Source of the DNA: Krasilnikovozyma curviuscula
Taxonomy: Eukaryota > Basidiomycota > Tremellomycetes > Cystofilobasidiales > Mrakiaceae
Length of the DNA stretch: 64,000 bases
Direction of reading: 5' to 3'
NCBI GenBank assembly: GCA_014825775.1
Contig: MVAQ01000039.1
Span: 1 to 64,000 of the forward strand
Shown here in pieces: positions 1-10,705 of this stretch (position 1 is the stretch's first letter; every line of letters begins with the position of its first letter). The notes under the pieces were generated by a model. It did no database searches, was not told the origin of the DNA, and saw nothing but the letters and a program-made list of their open reading frames with translations. The position numbers and the translations under genes are program-made.

Positions 1-2540
1 GGACCAATTATTGACTCTAATTTGTTTTCTCAGACACATCACATTGCTATGGTTTCTTCAATCACAGATTTTGTTGTAACAATCGAGGATGGAAGGGTGA
101 AAACTCAAGGTTCCCTGGATGAAACCCTCAAAAGTGACTCTGGTCTTGTCATTGAAGACCAACAGGACCAGATCAACGAAGAGATCGCTGATGACATCGA
201 CCTTGTAGAAGGAGAGCTTGGAGAGAAACCCCTAGTGAAGTTGGTTTCTGATGGAAAACTTGTGGGTCCCCTACTCAGTCATTGGCGGTGAAAGATGCTG
301 ACTGAGTTTTTGTTTACCAAAGATCGTCGCCGAGGAGAAAGCTGAAGGAACTGTCTCAGCGAGAGCTATTGGGCTACTTACCAGCTCACTTGGTGGAGTT
401 ATGTTCTGGTGCTGGCTGTTGTTCTCTCTGTTCCTCCAGCACGGCTTTGCCATTCTCTCTCGCTTCTGGATGGGTCAATGGGCTACAGCTTACGACTCAA
501 GAAGCCCTTCAGAAGTTCCAGCTTCTTTCTACCTCGCAGTATACTGCTTGCTCGTGATGGCTGGTGCTGCATTCATGAGTTCAGCGTTTGCTACCTGGCA
601 ATATGGAGCTGTTCGATCAGGTGTCACCATTCATCGGAAACTCCTTGATAGCGTTTTCTGTGCAACTTTCAGATTCTTGGATACCACTCCTACTGGCCGA
701 ATTCTCTCAAGATTTACAACCAGTATTAAGTCTCTCGATGGTGAATTCACAGAAATGACTTTCACCTGTCTGTACCTCACTGTGATGCTTGCGATGGAAC
801 TTGCTGCTATTTCAATGTAAGTGGCAAAACCTTCAGATCAGCCCGATACTTCATCTGACTTTCTTTCAACTAGTGCTGCACCATATTTCTCTATTGTGGG
901 AATTTTTTTGATGCTTGTAGCTTGTGAGTTCGTATCTTGGGCTCTCTCTCTCTCTCTTGGTTCCCATCTCGATCTCAGGGCCCATTTCACTTTCTACCAG
1001 GGCTACTTGCACAAGTATTCACTCACATCCAAATGAACTTGAAGCGGGAGTATGCCAATGGTCAATCGCCTCTCTTAACTCACATCAGCGATTGTGTTGC
1101 TGGCATAGTATCTGTCAGAGCTTACGGCGCCGAAGCCAAGTTCGCCGAACAGGGTATCATTAAATTGGACCGGTTTATGAGAAGTGCTGTCAACCTCTAC
1201 AGCATGAACCGTTGGGGATCTATCAGGTTTAATATGATTTCTACCGTCTTCGAAACGTGCCTGGTGATCTACCTCTTCTACGCTCCCAGCGCGCCCAAGG
1301 ACGCTGCTACGATTGGTTTTACGTTGGCGCTGTCCGCAGACTTCAGTTCCTATATACTTTAGTGAGTGCTCGTTCAGCCTTGGGTCTCCTAATGAGTTCC
1401 TTGTTAATAGCTCCCTACTATCAGCTACGCGCAGAACATCATCCAATGGCAGGTGTCCGCTAACGCTATCGAGCGGATACAGGCTATGTTGGATATTGAA
1501 CATGAGAGAGAAAACATGCCTCAAGGATTACCGCCGGCATACTGGCCAGCTTCAGGCTCCGTCGAAGTCAAGAACCTTACCGCTCGCTACTCGAAAGAAG
1601 GACCTCTAGTCTTAAACAACATCTCCTTTAGTGTGGAGTCAGGGACCAGAGTTGGAATCGTTGGACGAACAGGTTAGTATTTGAGCGGCCGGCATTACTT
1701 GCTGCAGAATGTTACTGACAGCTGTTTTCGGACTGATGACAGGCTCGGGAAAAAGCACGCTCGCCCTTGCATTGCTTTCTTTGATACCTACCAGCGGGGA
1801 CGTGATCATCGATGGTCAATATACCAGCAAACTCAACCTCAACAGTCTGAGAAACTCAGTGACTATCATACCTCAGGACCCAGTCCTTTACTCTGGAACC
1901 CTTCGTTACAACCTCGACCCGACCGGCGAGAACGACGATGCCACACTGAATGCCGCGCTAAAGGCATCGGGCCTTTTTAAGCTCCAAAGCTCCTCTAAGC
2001 AAGGATCTCAAACCCCTGGTGGTCACAATATCACCCTCGACACTCAGATCGCCGCTGGTGGTGAAAACTTAAGCGTCGGTCAGAAGCAGATCATTGCTCT
2101 TGCTCGAGGTCTGATCAGAAAGTCAAAGATTTACATATTGGACGAAGCGACAGCGTCGGTGGATTATCAGACCGATGCTCAGATACAGGAAGCGATCAGG
2201 TCGGAGCTGAGGGGTGCCACTCTGTTGACAATCGCGCAGTAAGTGGCTCTGTCACTTTCGTTGACATTTCAAGCCACTCACTCTGTTTAAACTTTATGAA
2301 GTCGCTTAAGATCAATCATGGATTACGACAAAATCATGGTGGTGAGTTCGATTCTGCGGTCGCATCTTGATTTTGGACTGAAGTTGTGGCTTTCCTTCTT
2401 TGTGATGGTAGCTCGGGGCCGGTGAGATCTTGGAGTTCGACACGCCTAAAAACTTGTTGAGCAACAAAGAAAGTAACTTATTTGGCTTGGTAGAGCAGTC
2501 AGCAGATTCCAATGAACTTCGTGAGCTGGCAAATAGGTAA
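1..2540 (+). CDS. ABC transporter, ABCC (MRP) type, 3' part
   Basis: Incomplete at the left edge: the window opens inside an intron and the first visible exon starts at about 34. That exon holds the end of the first nucleotide-binding domain (H-loop THHI). Membrane domain 2 follows (exons about 323-816, 874-923 and 979-1360). The second nucleotide-binding domain has Walker A GRTGSGKS, which is split by an intron at about 1673-1740, then signature LSVGQKQ and Walker [13 protein letters not shown]. The H-loop IAHR is split by another intron. The stop is TAA at 2538-2540. LSVGQ in the second domain is usual for ABCC exporters, which move conjugated organic anions, bile acids or metal conjugates, often at the vacuole or plasma membrane. 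Substrate and subfamily cannot be told from this half. A CT-repeat (about 940-957) lies inside an intron. Confidence 0.9.
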
Positions 2541-2718
2541 TGTAACTTTGTATATGATATAGAGCTTTCTTTTTTATGGAAGACTTCCTTCCTGGTACCA
2601 ACGAGAATGCAAGAGAAATACAGTGCTAAGTGATGCAATGATGCTGAATACGGGTTTAAGTGCTACATTTTTGTTTGAAGTGTCCGTGTCTCCACAATTC
2701 ATTTTGACTATCTACCAG

Positions 2719-3631
2719 CTAGTTCTGGCTGACGTACGAGTTGTAGCCGAAGAAGAATTTAGCGTCAGAGCCATTTTTAGTTGAATCTACAACAGAAAGT
2801 GGCCGTCCTTCAAATGACATTTGGTTTGGGTTGAATTGACTGAATGATTCCGGAGAAAAGGGGAAAGGGAAATCATCAGAGATGGTTGTTGGTGACAAGC
2901 TACTATGTTTTATCAATGAACTGACCTTGAACCATCAGGACCGACAAGTGCGACAGCATCCTCATTGTTTTCATAGTTTACAAGGTGGAAGACGAATCCA
3001 GTCTGCGCCTCAGTGCTGTTGGTGTAAGGGCAAGGTGCGGAGATGAGCTGCTGGCCGTCGAATGGGAGTGTTGCATCTGTCACGCACGCAAAAGGAGTGT
3101 CAGTTTGGTGTATCAAGACCAGGCAGCAGTTTCTCACTCACTTTTGATGCTGATACATGTGCCATTTCCAGCAGTGATGTGTCCCCAGAGATCTTGGCGA
3201 TTGATTCCACTGATCGAAAAAGACGAAGCCAGTGTTCGGTTGACAAGAGAGGAGGTGTTAGGAAGCCCAAGCAGAGACACAGTAGCCCCAGGAAAGAAAG
3301 GGGGTAAAGGTGCTCTAACTTACGTCGAAGTAGTGTTTATTCCAGAGATGTTCTCGCACACCTCGAACCCGAAGGTATCGTTTGCATCCGTCTTACCTGC
3401 TCTGCCCAGCAATCCGTTGGCAACAGAGAGCCTCGTCACCAGATTGTCGGCGATGCTGTACGAGTAGAGGTTATCGAGACCGGTGGGTGTGGTTCCACCC
3501 CGGACCTGCGACAGGTTGAATGGGGTGCAGGTGAGGTTGCTGAATTGAACTGGTGCCCGCTGGGTGATTGGCAGTGGGGTTGCAAGCACGAGAGCTGGGA
3601 GGGCGATGAGAGCAAAAGTAGAGGAGAACAT
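2719..3631 (-). CDS. small predicted secreted protein of unknown function
   Basis: The ATG is at 3631 and the stop at 2719. Four exons splice in frame with GT-AG introns to give a protein of roughly 220 residues. The N-terminus (MFSSTFALIALPALVLATPL) is a clear signal peptide. The mature part has several N-glycosylation sequons (NLT, NLS, NDT, NTT, NGT, NST) and cysteines in CTPF, CENI, CISI and CPYT that could form disulfides. Near the C-terminus it reads NGSDAKFFFGYNSYVSQN. I recognise no catalytic motif or named family. An alternative acceptor for the last exon would remove about 20 residues. It is probably a cell-surface or extracellular glycoprotein; no function is assigned. Confidence 0.75.
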
Positions 3632-4081
3632 GGTTGTTGGGGCTGAAGTTGGGTCAATCCGTTTTTTTTTTGTTTTTTTTTTTGGCGAGTGCGGAATGAT
3701 GATGGTTTCGGTTGAAGAAACTTTTGTTAGTGGCTGTTAAATACCATTCGAGGGGATCGGGGAATACGTACCACAACCTGTACAGAAATGTGTAAAGCGA
3801 TGAAAACTCGCGCCAAGTCGGTTGTCACTGATTTTAGATCATTGTTTTGAGTTTGCCACTGACGGTGACGTTGAGGGCCGCACGTAGCTTGCGGGCGGGG
3901 AGAGAGGACGTAAACAAACATGCGGGAAGAAAATGGCAGCACGACACACAGTTAGAGGTAAAAATATGGCACAGTATTAAGAGCGAAATACAACACAAAG
4001 CAAAGCGACATGGGAAAGCAAAAATGAGTGAGTTTGATGGTAATCATGTGGGAGCAAGCCTTTAGCTTCTACGGTATCGCT
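3632..4081. other. intergenic region with poly-T tract
   Basis: This 450-base gap is the promoter side of the secreted-protein gene (transcribed leftwards) and the 3' flank of MRC1. It holds an interrupted T-tract at about 3660-3683, directly upstream of the secreted gene's ATG, so it is A-rich on the transcribed strand. I see no coding sequence. Confidence 0.6.
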
Positions 4082-7000
4082 CTATGAGGTCCAGTTCTTT
4101 TTTATACCAGAAAGTCCACCTCTGATAGAAGAAGATGAGCTGGTGCCGGTGCTAGACAGACTGGTTTTTCTCTCCGATTTGAGACTCATAGTCGAACTAG
4201 TCTTACGAGCGAACCCGGTGACGGACGCTTTCCCACTCTTGTGAATTGAGTCTGTGTTGGATTGAGATTCGTCCTCAATGAACTTTTTAGCCCTCTGTTG
4301 CTTCTCGAGTTCCATGTGGGAGGATGAGCTCGATCGAGACATCCAGCTCGTCTGAGAACACGACGAAAGGAGTCAGCGACAAAATAATCAATACAGAGGC
4401 CGCCAACCAAAGGGATGACTTCACTCACAGTCAGAAGGTCCTCTGGAATGGCTTCCATAATGGGGTCAGTAGTTCTCCTCTTCTTCACATTGATCTGGGT
4501 CTCCTCCAGTTCATCATCTGAAACATCGTCGTAGATTCTGAGAGGTTCAGGTTCTGCATCCATTGGTTCAGGACTATCCCGGATCTCCTGTGGTTCCTGC
4601 GATGTGAAAAGAGAAGACGCAAGACTTAGTCCCTGAAAATGGTAAACATTAGGACGTAACAATTGGACTCACCGATTCCTTCAATTTGTTCTGTCTGCCA
4701 ATCTGCCGAAGTTGGTCTCGGAGAGTTGTAGTGGTGATGGTCTCTTGTTTTTGTGTTTCTTCTCCACCAGAGATCGAATCAGCTTCTCCATCAATAACGT
4801 TGTCAGGCACTATGTCTTCGTCATCAGATTCTTCCTTCTCCTCCTCTGAGAGTAAGGTCTCATCAACGAGATCGATGTCCTCTTGAAGGAACACCGAGGC
4901 AAATGCCTGCGTCTCTGGGTTTTCAGCTAGAAAGAGCAGAACATACAACGGAACATGTTAGTGACAAAGGGGATAGCACGCGACCGGCAAGATACGCACC
5001 GAACTGATCCAAAGCATTCTTCCCACGCCTTTTCTTCTTCTTCTTGTGCCTCCTCGAATTGCCAAAATTCTCATCTTCAGAGTCACTCTCCAAGTCGTCG
5101 AATCCACCTTTACGTTTTGTTCGCATCTCACCCTTAGTAACGGCTTCTGCAGCTTTGAGTCTAGCCTCATCGGCAGCATCTTCATCCGCTCTGGAGATTG
5201 AAACCAGAAAATAGGTGGTTGTTTAACATGTGTTGTTACAACAATCGAGGTGATCGACTGAAACAGAAGAGCTTACCTGGCTTTCGCCCTCGCTCTCTCG
5301 TCCTGCAGAGCCCTGTTCTCTTCAGAATCTTCTTGATCATCAACCAAGTCAGCAACGACCTGCTCACGATCAGCATCATCCTCATCCTCGTCATCACCGC
5401 CTCGAGTGCCCCCAAAACCACCAAAACCAGCTTCTTCCTCGTCAGACTCATCAGCCTGATCCGCGACGAAAGCATTCTTCTTCTTGATTGGCTTGTCTTT
5501 CAGCATGGCATCTCTTCTGGCTGCTTCAGCCATTATCTCGAAGGCGGATCGAACTGCAGGTGGTTCTTCGGGTGATGACGACTGCTGAATATCCTTTTCA
5601 GGAGACGAAGGGACTTCAAATCCTTCTCGCTCTTCTTCCTGGTCCTCTTCCGTATTATCTTCAACCAGTTCAGAATCTTCTTCTGCAGTGTTCTGAGGTG
5701 AGCTATGAGAGGGCTGGAACAGCGATTGACGAGGTTGAGAAACTTGAGTGGGAGATCCTGGGTCGCGACCAGCGCTTGAGCTTTGACTGTCGTGAGCCAT
5801 TTTCGCAAAGTCAGGACGCGTTTGGGTAAAGAAACTAAAGGAAAGATAAGGAAGGAGATAGATAAGGAAGGAGATTGTGGAGTCAGCGGTCTGTATACCT
5901 TGGGGATGAACAGCATGAAAACAGCTTTCTCTTCCTACTTACCCTTGTTCATTGAGGTACCTTCGAGCATCCCTTCTGCCGGCCAACATCTCATCCTCCT
6001 CATAGAGAACATCATCTTCCATCTGCTGGTTCATGAGTTCAATGTCCTTCTGTGCCTGCGTGCTCGAGACCACTGGTGATGGGAACAGGGTTGCAGGTGG
6101 TTGAATCAGGCCATCTTTCTTAGCAGGACTTAGTGGGCGCTATCAAAACAGTGGAGCGGAGAGTCAATATGAGGTTTGAAAGGAAGGTACAAATTAAAAA
6201 CGTACCAGAGGGCCACCAAAATCAAACCCGGAAGCGCTTTCAGAGACTTGAGTTTGAGCGAAAAACTGCGAAGCACCACCTCCAGCGCCAAACTCTGATC
6301 CCTCGCCGAAGTCTAAATCTCCCCCAAAGTCGAAGTTGATATTGGATTCTGATGGGCTGGGTGCGTAATCAGCGACCGGTAGATTCTGCAGAGGAGCAGA
6401 AGGTTCTGTCGCAGTCACTCCACCTTGCTCCTCCTCTTCATCATCCTCTAGGATGACTCGGTTGCTCCTCCTACCTTTTCCCTTCTTCGAACGCGAGATA
6501 ACTCCAAAGGTATCCTGATCCTCATCTTCATCCAAATCCATGACAGATGACAGTGCTGACCGAGAACCAGCGAAGAGAGGGGGTGGTTTAGAGTTCTCCT
6601 TGTCTTCGTCGACGTCCGGAGTGCCGTTCGGAGGGATATTTTCCTTTTCACTACCACTCGCTTCAGCCTCATCTAAATCTATCTCACCACCTTCTGCACC
6701 GGCGTTCGCAACTTGGCCATCTTCATTTCCTTTGTTTTCGTCGCCCTCTTCAGCTTCTTCATCACTATCTTCACCGTCGGGCTTGAATTCATCATCTTCT
6801 GAGTCATCACACGATCCACTGTGATTGGAGTTCTCCTCTTGAGTGTGAAGACCTTGGGTCTTCCTCTTCTCAGCGAGTTCAGCTGGATTGATGACTTCTC
6901 TAGGCGGTAAAATTCTTCCGTTCCCGTATTCTTCCTCCTTCTTTTGGCGTTCGAGACGAGACTTCTCGTTTGCACGTTGGAGGAGGTTGTTGTTGAGTTG

Positions 7001-9018
7001 GTTCAGGGTGACCGCAGGTTGGTATTTTGGTTTGTTAGTTTTACCCATTGGGGAAGGAATGAGTTCACGGTGCCTCTTGTCAGCATGACCAAATGATTTA
7101 CCAGCATGAGCAAGTTGAGAATCAGTCGCTTCTTCTATTTCTCGCATACTGGATGGTGGTGGTAACACTCCAAGACGTTGCATTTTGTTGGATAATGTAG
7201 AGTTGATCTTCTTCTTCGAGTTGACAGGTGCTCCTTCAATTTCCAGATCTGAATCGTCATCTTCTGAAGCTTTTTTGGAGGATGTCTGTGCTACAGGCGG
7301 AGCAAGGGCTCGCTTTCTGGCGGCTTCTTCAGCTAGCTTCAGTTTTGTAGCTTTGAGCTGGGATTTCTTCCTTTGCTCGTCCTCTTTGATCTTCTTCAAT
7401 CTCTCCTCTTCAGCCTGTTGAGCATTGTGTACCTCCATCAGATCATCTGGATAGTCTTCGTCGTCAGATTCATCTGACTTGTATGTCCCAATGGTGGAGC
7501 GGTCCTTCATTCTGATGGGAGACTTGGAGTTGGATGATTTCGACAGACCAAAGGACGGAGACTGTGACTGAGAGTCTTCCACTTGAGAAGATGAGGTGAT
7601 ATTGATGACTGATTGTTCGGTTTCGAGTGGTGGAATCTTGTAGGTAGATGGGTTAGGCGCGTGAGATGAAGATACGTCGATGGGAGAGGTTGACTGGATG
7701 GGATCTGAAGCTTCCTGGTGGAGGATTGTCGGCCGACCTTTTGGAGTTGAGATGGATAGAGATGGACCTGACGTGTGCTGGAATCCATGGCTTAGACGTG
7801 AACCAGGAAGACTAGACCTGCAAAATTAAATCATCGCTCAGCAAGAGGGTGAGGCTCACAAGCGCTATCTAACTTACAGCGGTCTCGCTACTGGAGGAAG
7901 CGAGGAACGGCCGCTAAAGGTGGACCTTGGAGCTGATGGTACAGATTTTTTGCCTCTACTGAGGCCCAGAAGAAACCCGCCGAGATCTTTTTTCTCAACC
8001 TCTGGTCGCTCGATCTGATAATCACGACCTTCACACGAAAAGGAATTGTCAGAAAAGGACGAAACGGCTCAACGATCAAAGAAACTTACTTCGTTTGATG
8101 GCAGCTGACTCTTTGTTCATATCCTCCATTTCTCCTTTAGTGAGACCTTTCTGTGAAGCGAAAATTATAATAACCGCCTCAGAAGGAACGAATCTAGAAG
8201 TTTTCTAATCAGCGACTCACAGTTTTCCTGCCTCTAATTCGTTCTATAGCTGAGCCATACATATCCATATCGACACGCTCATCACCTTCGACTCCATCAT
8301 CCTCACTGTCCGATTGGATGAGGGCGTTTTTCGTGTCAGATATCAATTCTGTAGCCGTCTTCTCCTTCTTTTCGAAGGTAAACCCCCGCCCGGAATCCGA
8401 TTCTGATTCAGATGCAGTTGATACTTCTTGGGGAGATTCATCCCGACGCGACTGAGTTGGTCGCGGTGTTGGTTTTGATGTGACAGTGTTTTCGCCGTCT
8501 GCGTCGTCGTCATCTGAATCAGCAGCGGCTGAGATACGTGCCTTCCTTCGCATAGAAGCTTTAGGGACGAAATCTTCCTCCTCTTCATCGTCCTCCTCGG
8601 TAGTGCTAGGAGGCACAGCAGCAACAACGCGTGATGATTTCGTGACTTTGAAAGTATTCATTTCATTGTCGTCGTCCGAATCTGCCGTCACAACTCTAGC
8701 TCTGCCATATGTCCTCGCCGGACCTTTAACGATAGGTCGTAATTCTTCGTCCTCGTCAGAGAAGTTGTCGTTTCTGGTGTAGTTGGGCGGAGTGTCGAGC
8801 TTGCTGGTTGGAGTGTCAGTAACGTCTGAGGCTGGGTGGTTGCTCGATTCTACAGCGGGGACGAGGCTTTTTTTGGACACAGCTGAGGCATGGGATTCAG
8901 AAGCTACTGGGGATAGAATTTGACGCGTAGAAGGGGCTTGATAAAAGAGTGAAGGGGTTGAAGACGTCGGGGGCAGCGAGGTCAGAGGAGACGTTGGCAG
9001 AGCTGCTGTGGTAGCCAT
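4082..9018 (-). CDS. MRC1: Mrc1/claspin replication checkpoint mediator
   Basis: Large acidic nuclear protein of about 1,400 residues in about ten exons, from ATG 9018 to stop 4082. Mrc1/claspin travels with the replication fork and passes the Mec1/ATR signal to the effector kinase. Seen here: a Ser- and acid-rich N-terminus; a short exon at about 8090-8152 reading KGLTKGEMEDMNKE, which resembles the conserved claspin block; a basic/acidic helical region (QAEEERLKKIKEDEQRKK); and a conserved central block (MQRLGVLPPPSSMREIEEAT; LNQLNNNLLQRANEKSR). Further on is an Mrc1-like segment with AMLKDKPIKKKNAFVADQAD, ENRALQDERARAKAR and KNALDQF. SQ/TQ sites suited to ATR-type kinases are scattered through it (DSQSQ, TQVSQ, AQTQ, SSTQ). 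The C-terminus is Ser-rich and basic. Introns were checked by frame at 8153-8220, about 6139-6205, about 5838-5943 and others. CGCG elements upstream fit G1/S control. Confidence 0.92.
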
Positions 9019-9776
9019 CGAGCCCTAGCTTGGTACAAGTCTAGAAGATAATGACAACAAGTATAGTTAGGGACAACTCAGTAACGCGGCATAGTTTCTA
9101 AGCCTAGTCGAAGGAGAAAAAATGAACGCAGAGGGCACGCGTTGCCAGAGATCCAATTTTTCTCGAACTGACTCACCTCAAAGGCTAGGTACAGCTCTTG
9201 GTATCCAATACCGAACTATGTCGACTTCAGTCTTTTTCAAAATGTCGATTGTGTTCTCTCAGGAGGATCTGCGAGAGCCCCAAGCACCACCTTCCGTAGT
9301 TACGGGTCGCGCGACGTTATGAGCTGAACAGCTGTGTACTGAGGACAGGGGAGTTGTCTATAGGGGTGAGAGGTATGAGAGGAAACCAACTACCTCTTCA
9401 GACTCCTGTTCTCGAAGAAAGAGAGAATGATAGGTCGATGTTGAAACCAAACTCAGCTCGAGCTGGGCCACCTCAGGTGCGAAATCACGCTGGTCCTATG
9501 TAACGCAATACAAACTCGGACGCGCTCTTCCTCTCATGATGGAACTGAGGAATTCAAAGCATTGCGCTATAGATCGATGACCTATAAAGAACTGATCTGT
9601 AATGGCAATGTTGAGAGAATGGTCCATGTCTGAGTAGCGCCGGTGTAAACTAGCCTTTCATGTCTCATCATTCACCTTGAGGGTATCAAAATACAATCGA
9701 TCGTACAAAGACAGAACTGATATACCAATCGATCGACCCATGCTGACGTAGAAAACCTCTCTTCTTCCTTTCTTCC
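9019..9776. promoter_or_regulatory. MRC1 upstream region with CGCG (MCB/E2F-like) motifs
   Basis: 758 bases between the MRC1 start and the SBH1 stop, both on the minus strand. It holds ACGCGT at 9137-9142 (the MluI cell-cycle box core), the palindrome GTCGCGCGAC at 9306-9315, AACGCGGC at 9083-9090 and GACGCGCT at 9519-9526. MBF/E2F-type factors bind such cores upstream of replication genes in other fungi; binding here is inferred. I see no convincing gene. A 66-codon open frame at 9122-9322 has no splice or composition support. Confidence 0.45.
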
Positions 9777-10273
9777 CTAGTTCTTCCCCAGCCACCTCAC
9801 AAGCTTCGAAGTCAAGTGCAAGAAGAAGATGCTCGCAATGAAAGCCAAAGAGAGGACAATTACGACAAAAGGATCGCTAGCATGACGTTCGAGGGCGAGT
9901 TGAGCAGATAACGGAAGCCAGGTCAGGTTCACCGTCGTCTGTGTAGGTGACAGCGAAGTGCAGCATTCGGACTGTAGACTCACACTTTGAGACCTCCCTC
10001 CCCATCAGCAGTGTAAAGCTTCAGCATTGTACTACTGCTTCCTCCAGCTCCAGCAGCTCTGGTGTTGGTGACTTTTTGGGAGGCATTCGCTCGTCGGCTG
10101 TTGTAGACAGAAGGAAAGGATCAGACTCAGAAGACACCGATGGAGCTGGTCCTGTAACTGGTACCAAAGCGAGAATCTTCTCACCGAACAGCTGAAGCAG
10201 CTCCCACAGTTTGTGCGGTTGGTGATGGTGCTACGTCGTTGCTGGCCTTCAGAGTGCAAGTTCCAGTTTTCAT
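9777..10273 (-). CDS. SBH1: Sec61 beta subunit of the ER protein translocon
   Basis: Small tail-anchored protein of about 100 residues in at least three exons, stop at 9777. The conserved Sec61 beta core is plain: VTNTRAAGAGGSSSTMLKLY, then GLKVDPFVVIVL, a single C-terminal membrane helix (LSLAFIASIFFLHL) and the tail VRWLGKN. Two introns splice cleanly in frame: one between GLKV and DPF (about 9885-9984), one between AVR and RRAN. The start is less sure. An in-frame ATG at 10273 gives MKTGTCTLKASND. Alternatively an upstream ATG near 10350 could splice to GCCAGCAACGAC and give MASNDVAP. The protein stabilises the Sec61 channel and contacts the ribosome in the ER membrane. Confidence 0.93.
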
Positions 10274-10705
10274 ACCAGAAGGACCAGCAAGAGGTTATGA
10301 GTCAGTAAAGAGAACTGAAGGAGATATACAGATGCATGAAGATCTTAAGCCTACCATTCTGGAAGCTTTGGAGAATGAATCGAGTGAGCGACTAGAGCTT
10401 GTGTGTGAGTGGGATTCCTCGAGCAGCGCTGGCGAAAGTGGGCAAGCGCTGTGGCGGTATTGATTTCACACGAGCTTCTTTGTCTGGTCAGCAGAGCATC
10501 TCTGAAGGATGCCTACTGTAGATACTTTTTATACACGAGTTCAAAAAGACTACTTTGCTTAAGCTCTGTTTTCGACCTGCGCATATGAACTTTGGATTCT
10601 GTCGATGATCATCATCTTTTCTTATACCAAGTGAGCTTGTGAAAGCACGAGATACAGATACAATACAACGTATACACAAGAAGAGATTCGACTATTGACT
10701 CAAGT
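10274..10705. other. intergenic, SBH1 promoter and LEU1 3' flank
   Basis: 432 bases. SBH1 is transcribed leftwards from here; the right half is the LEU1 3' end. If the alternative SBH1 start is used, about 80 bases of this gap hold its first exon and intron. I see no other gene. Confidence 0.5.

Noticed and set aside
940..957. CT dinucleotide run
   Set aside because: Short simple repeat inside an intron of the ABC transporter; it fits the pyrimidine-rich tract before an acceptor.
2060..2090. ABC signature LSVGQ instead of LSGGQ in the first gene
   Set aside because: LSVGQ is normal for the second nucleotide-binding domain of ABCC transporters, so it supports the family call and is not a defect.
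9122..9322. 66-codon open frame in the MRC1 upstream region
   Set aside because: Opposite strand to both neighbours, no domain, no bias; overlaps the CGCG motif cluster.
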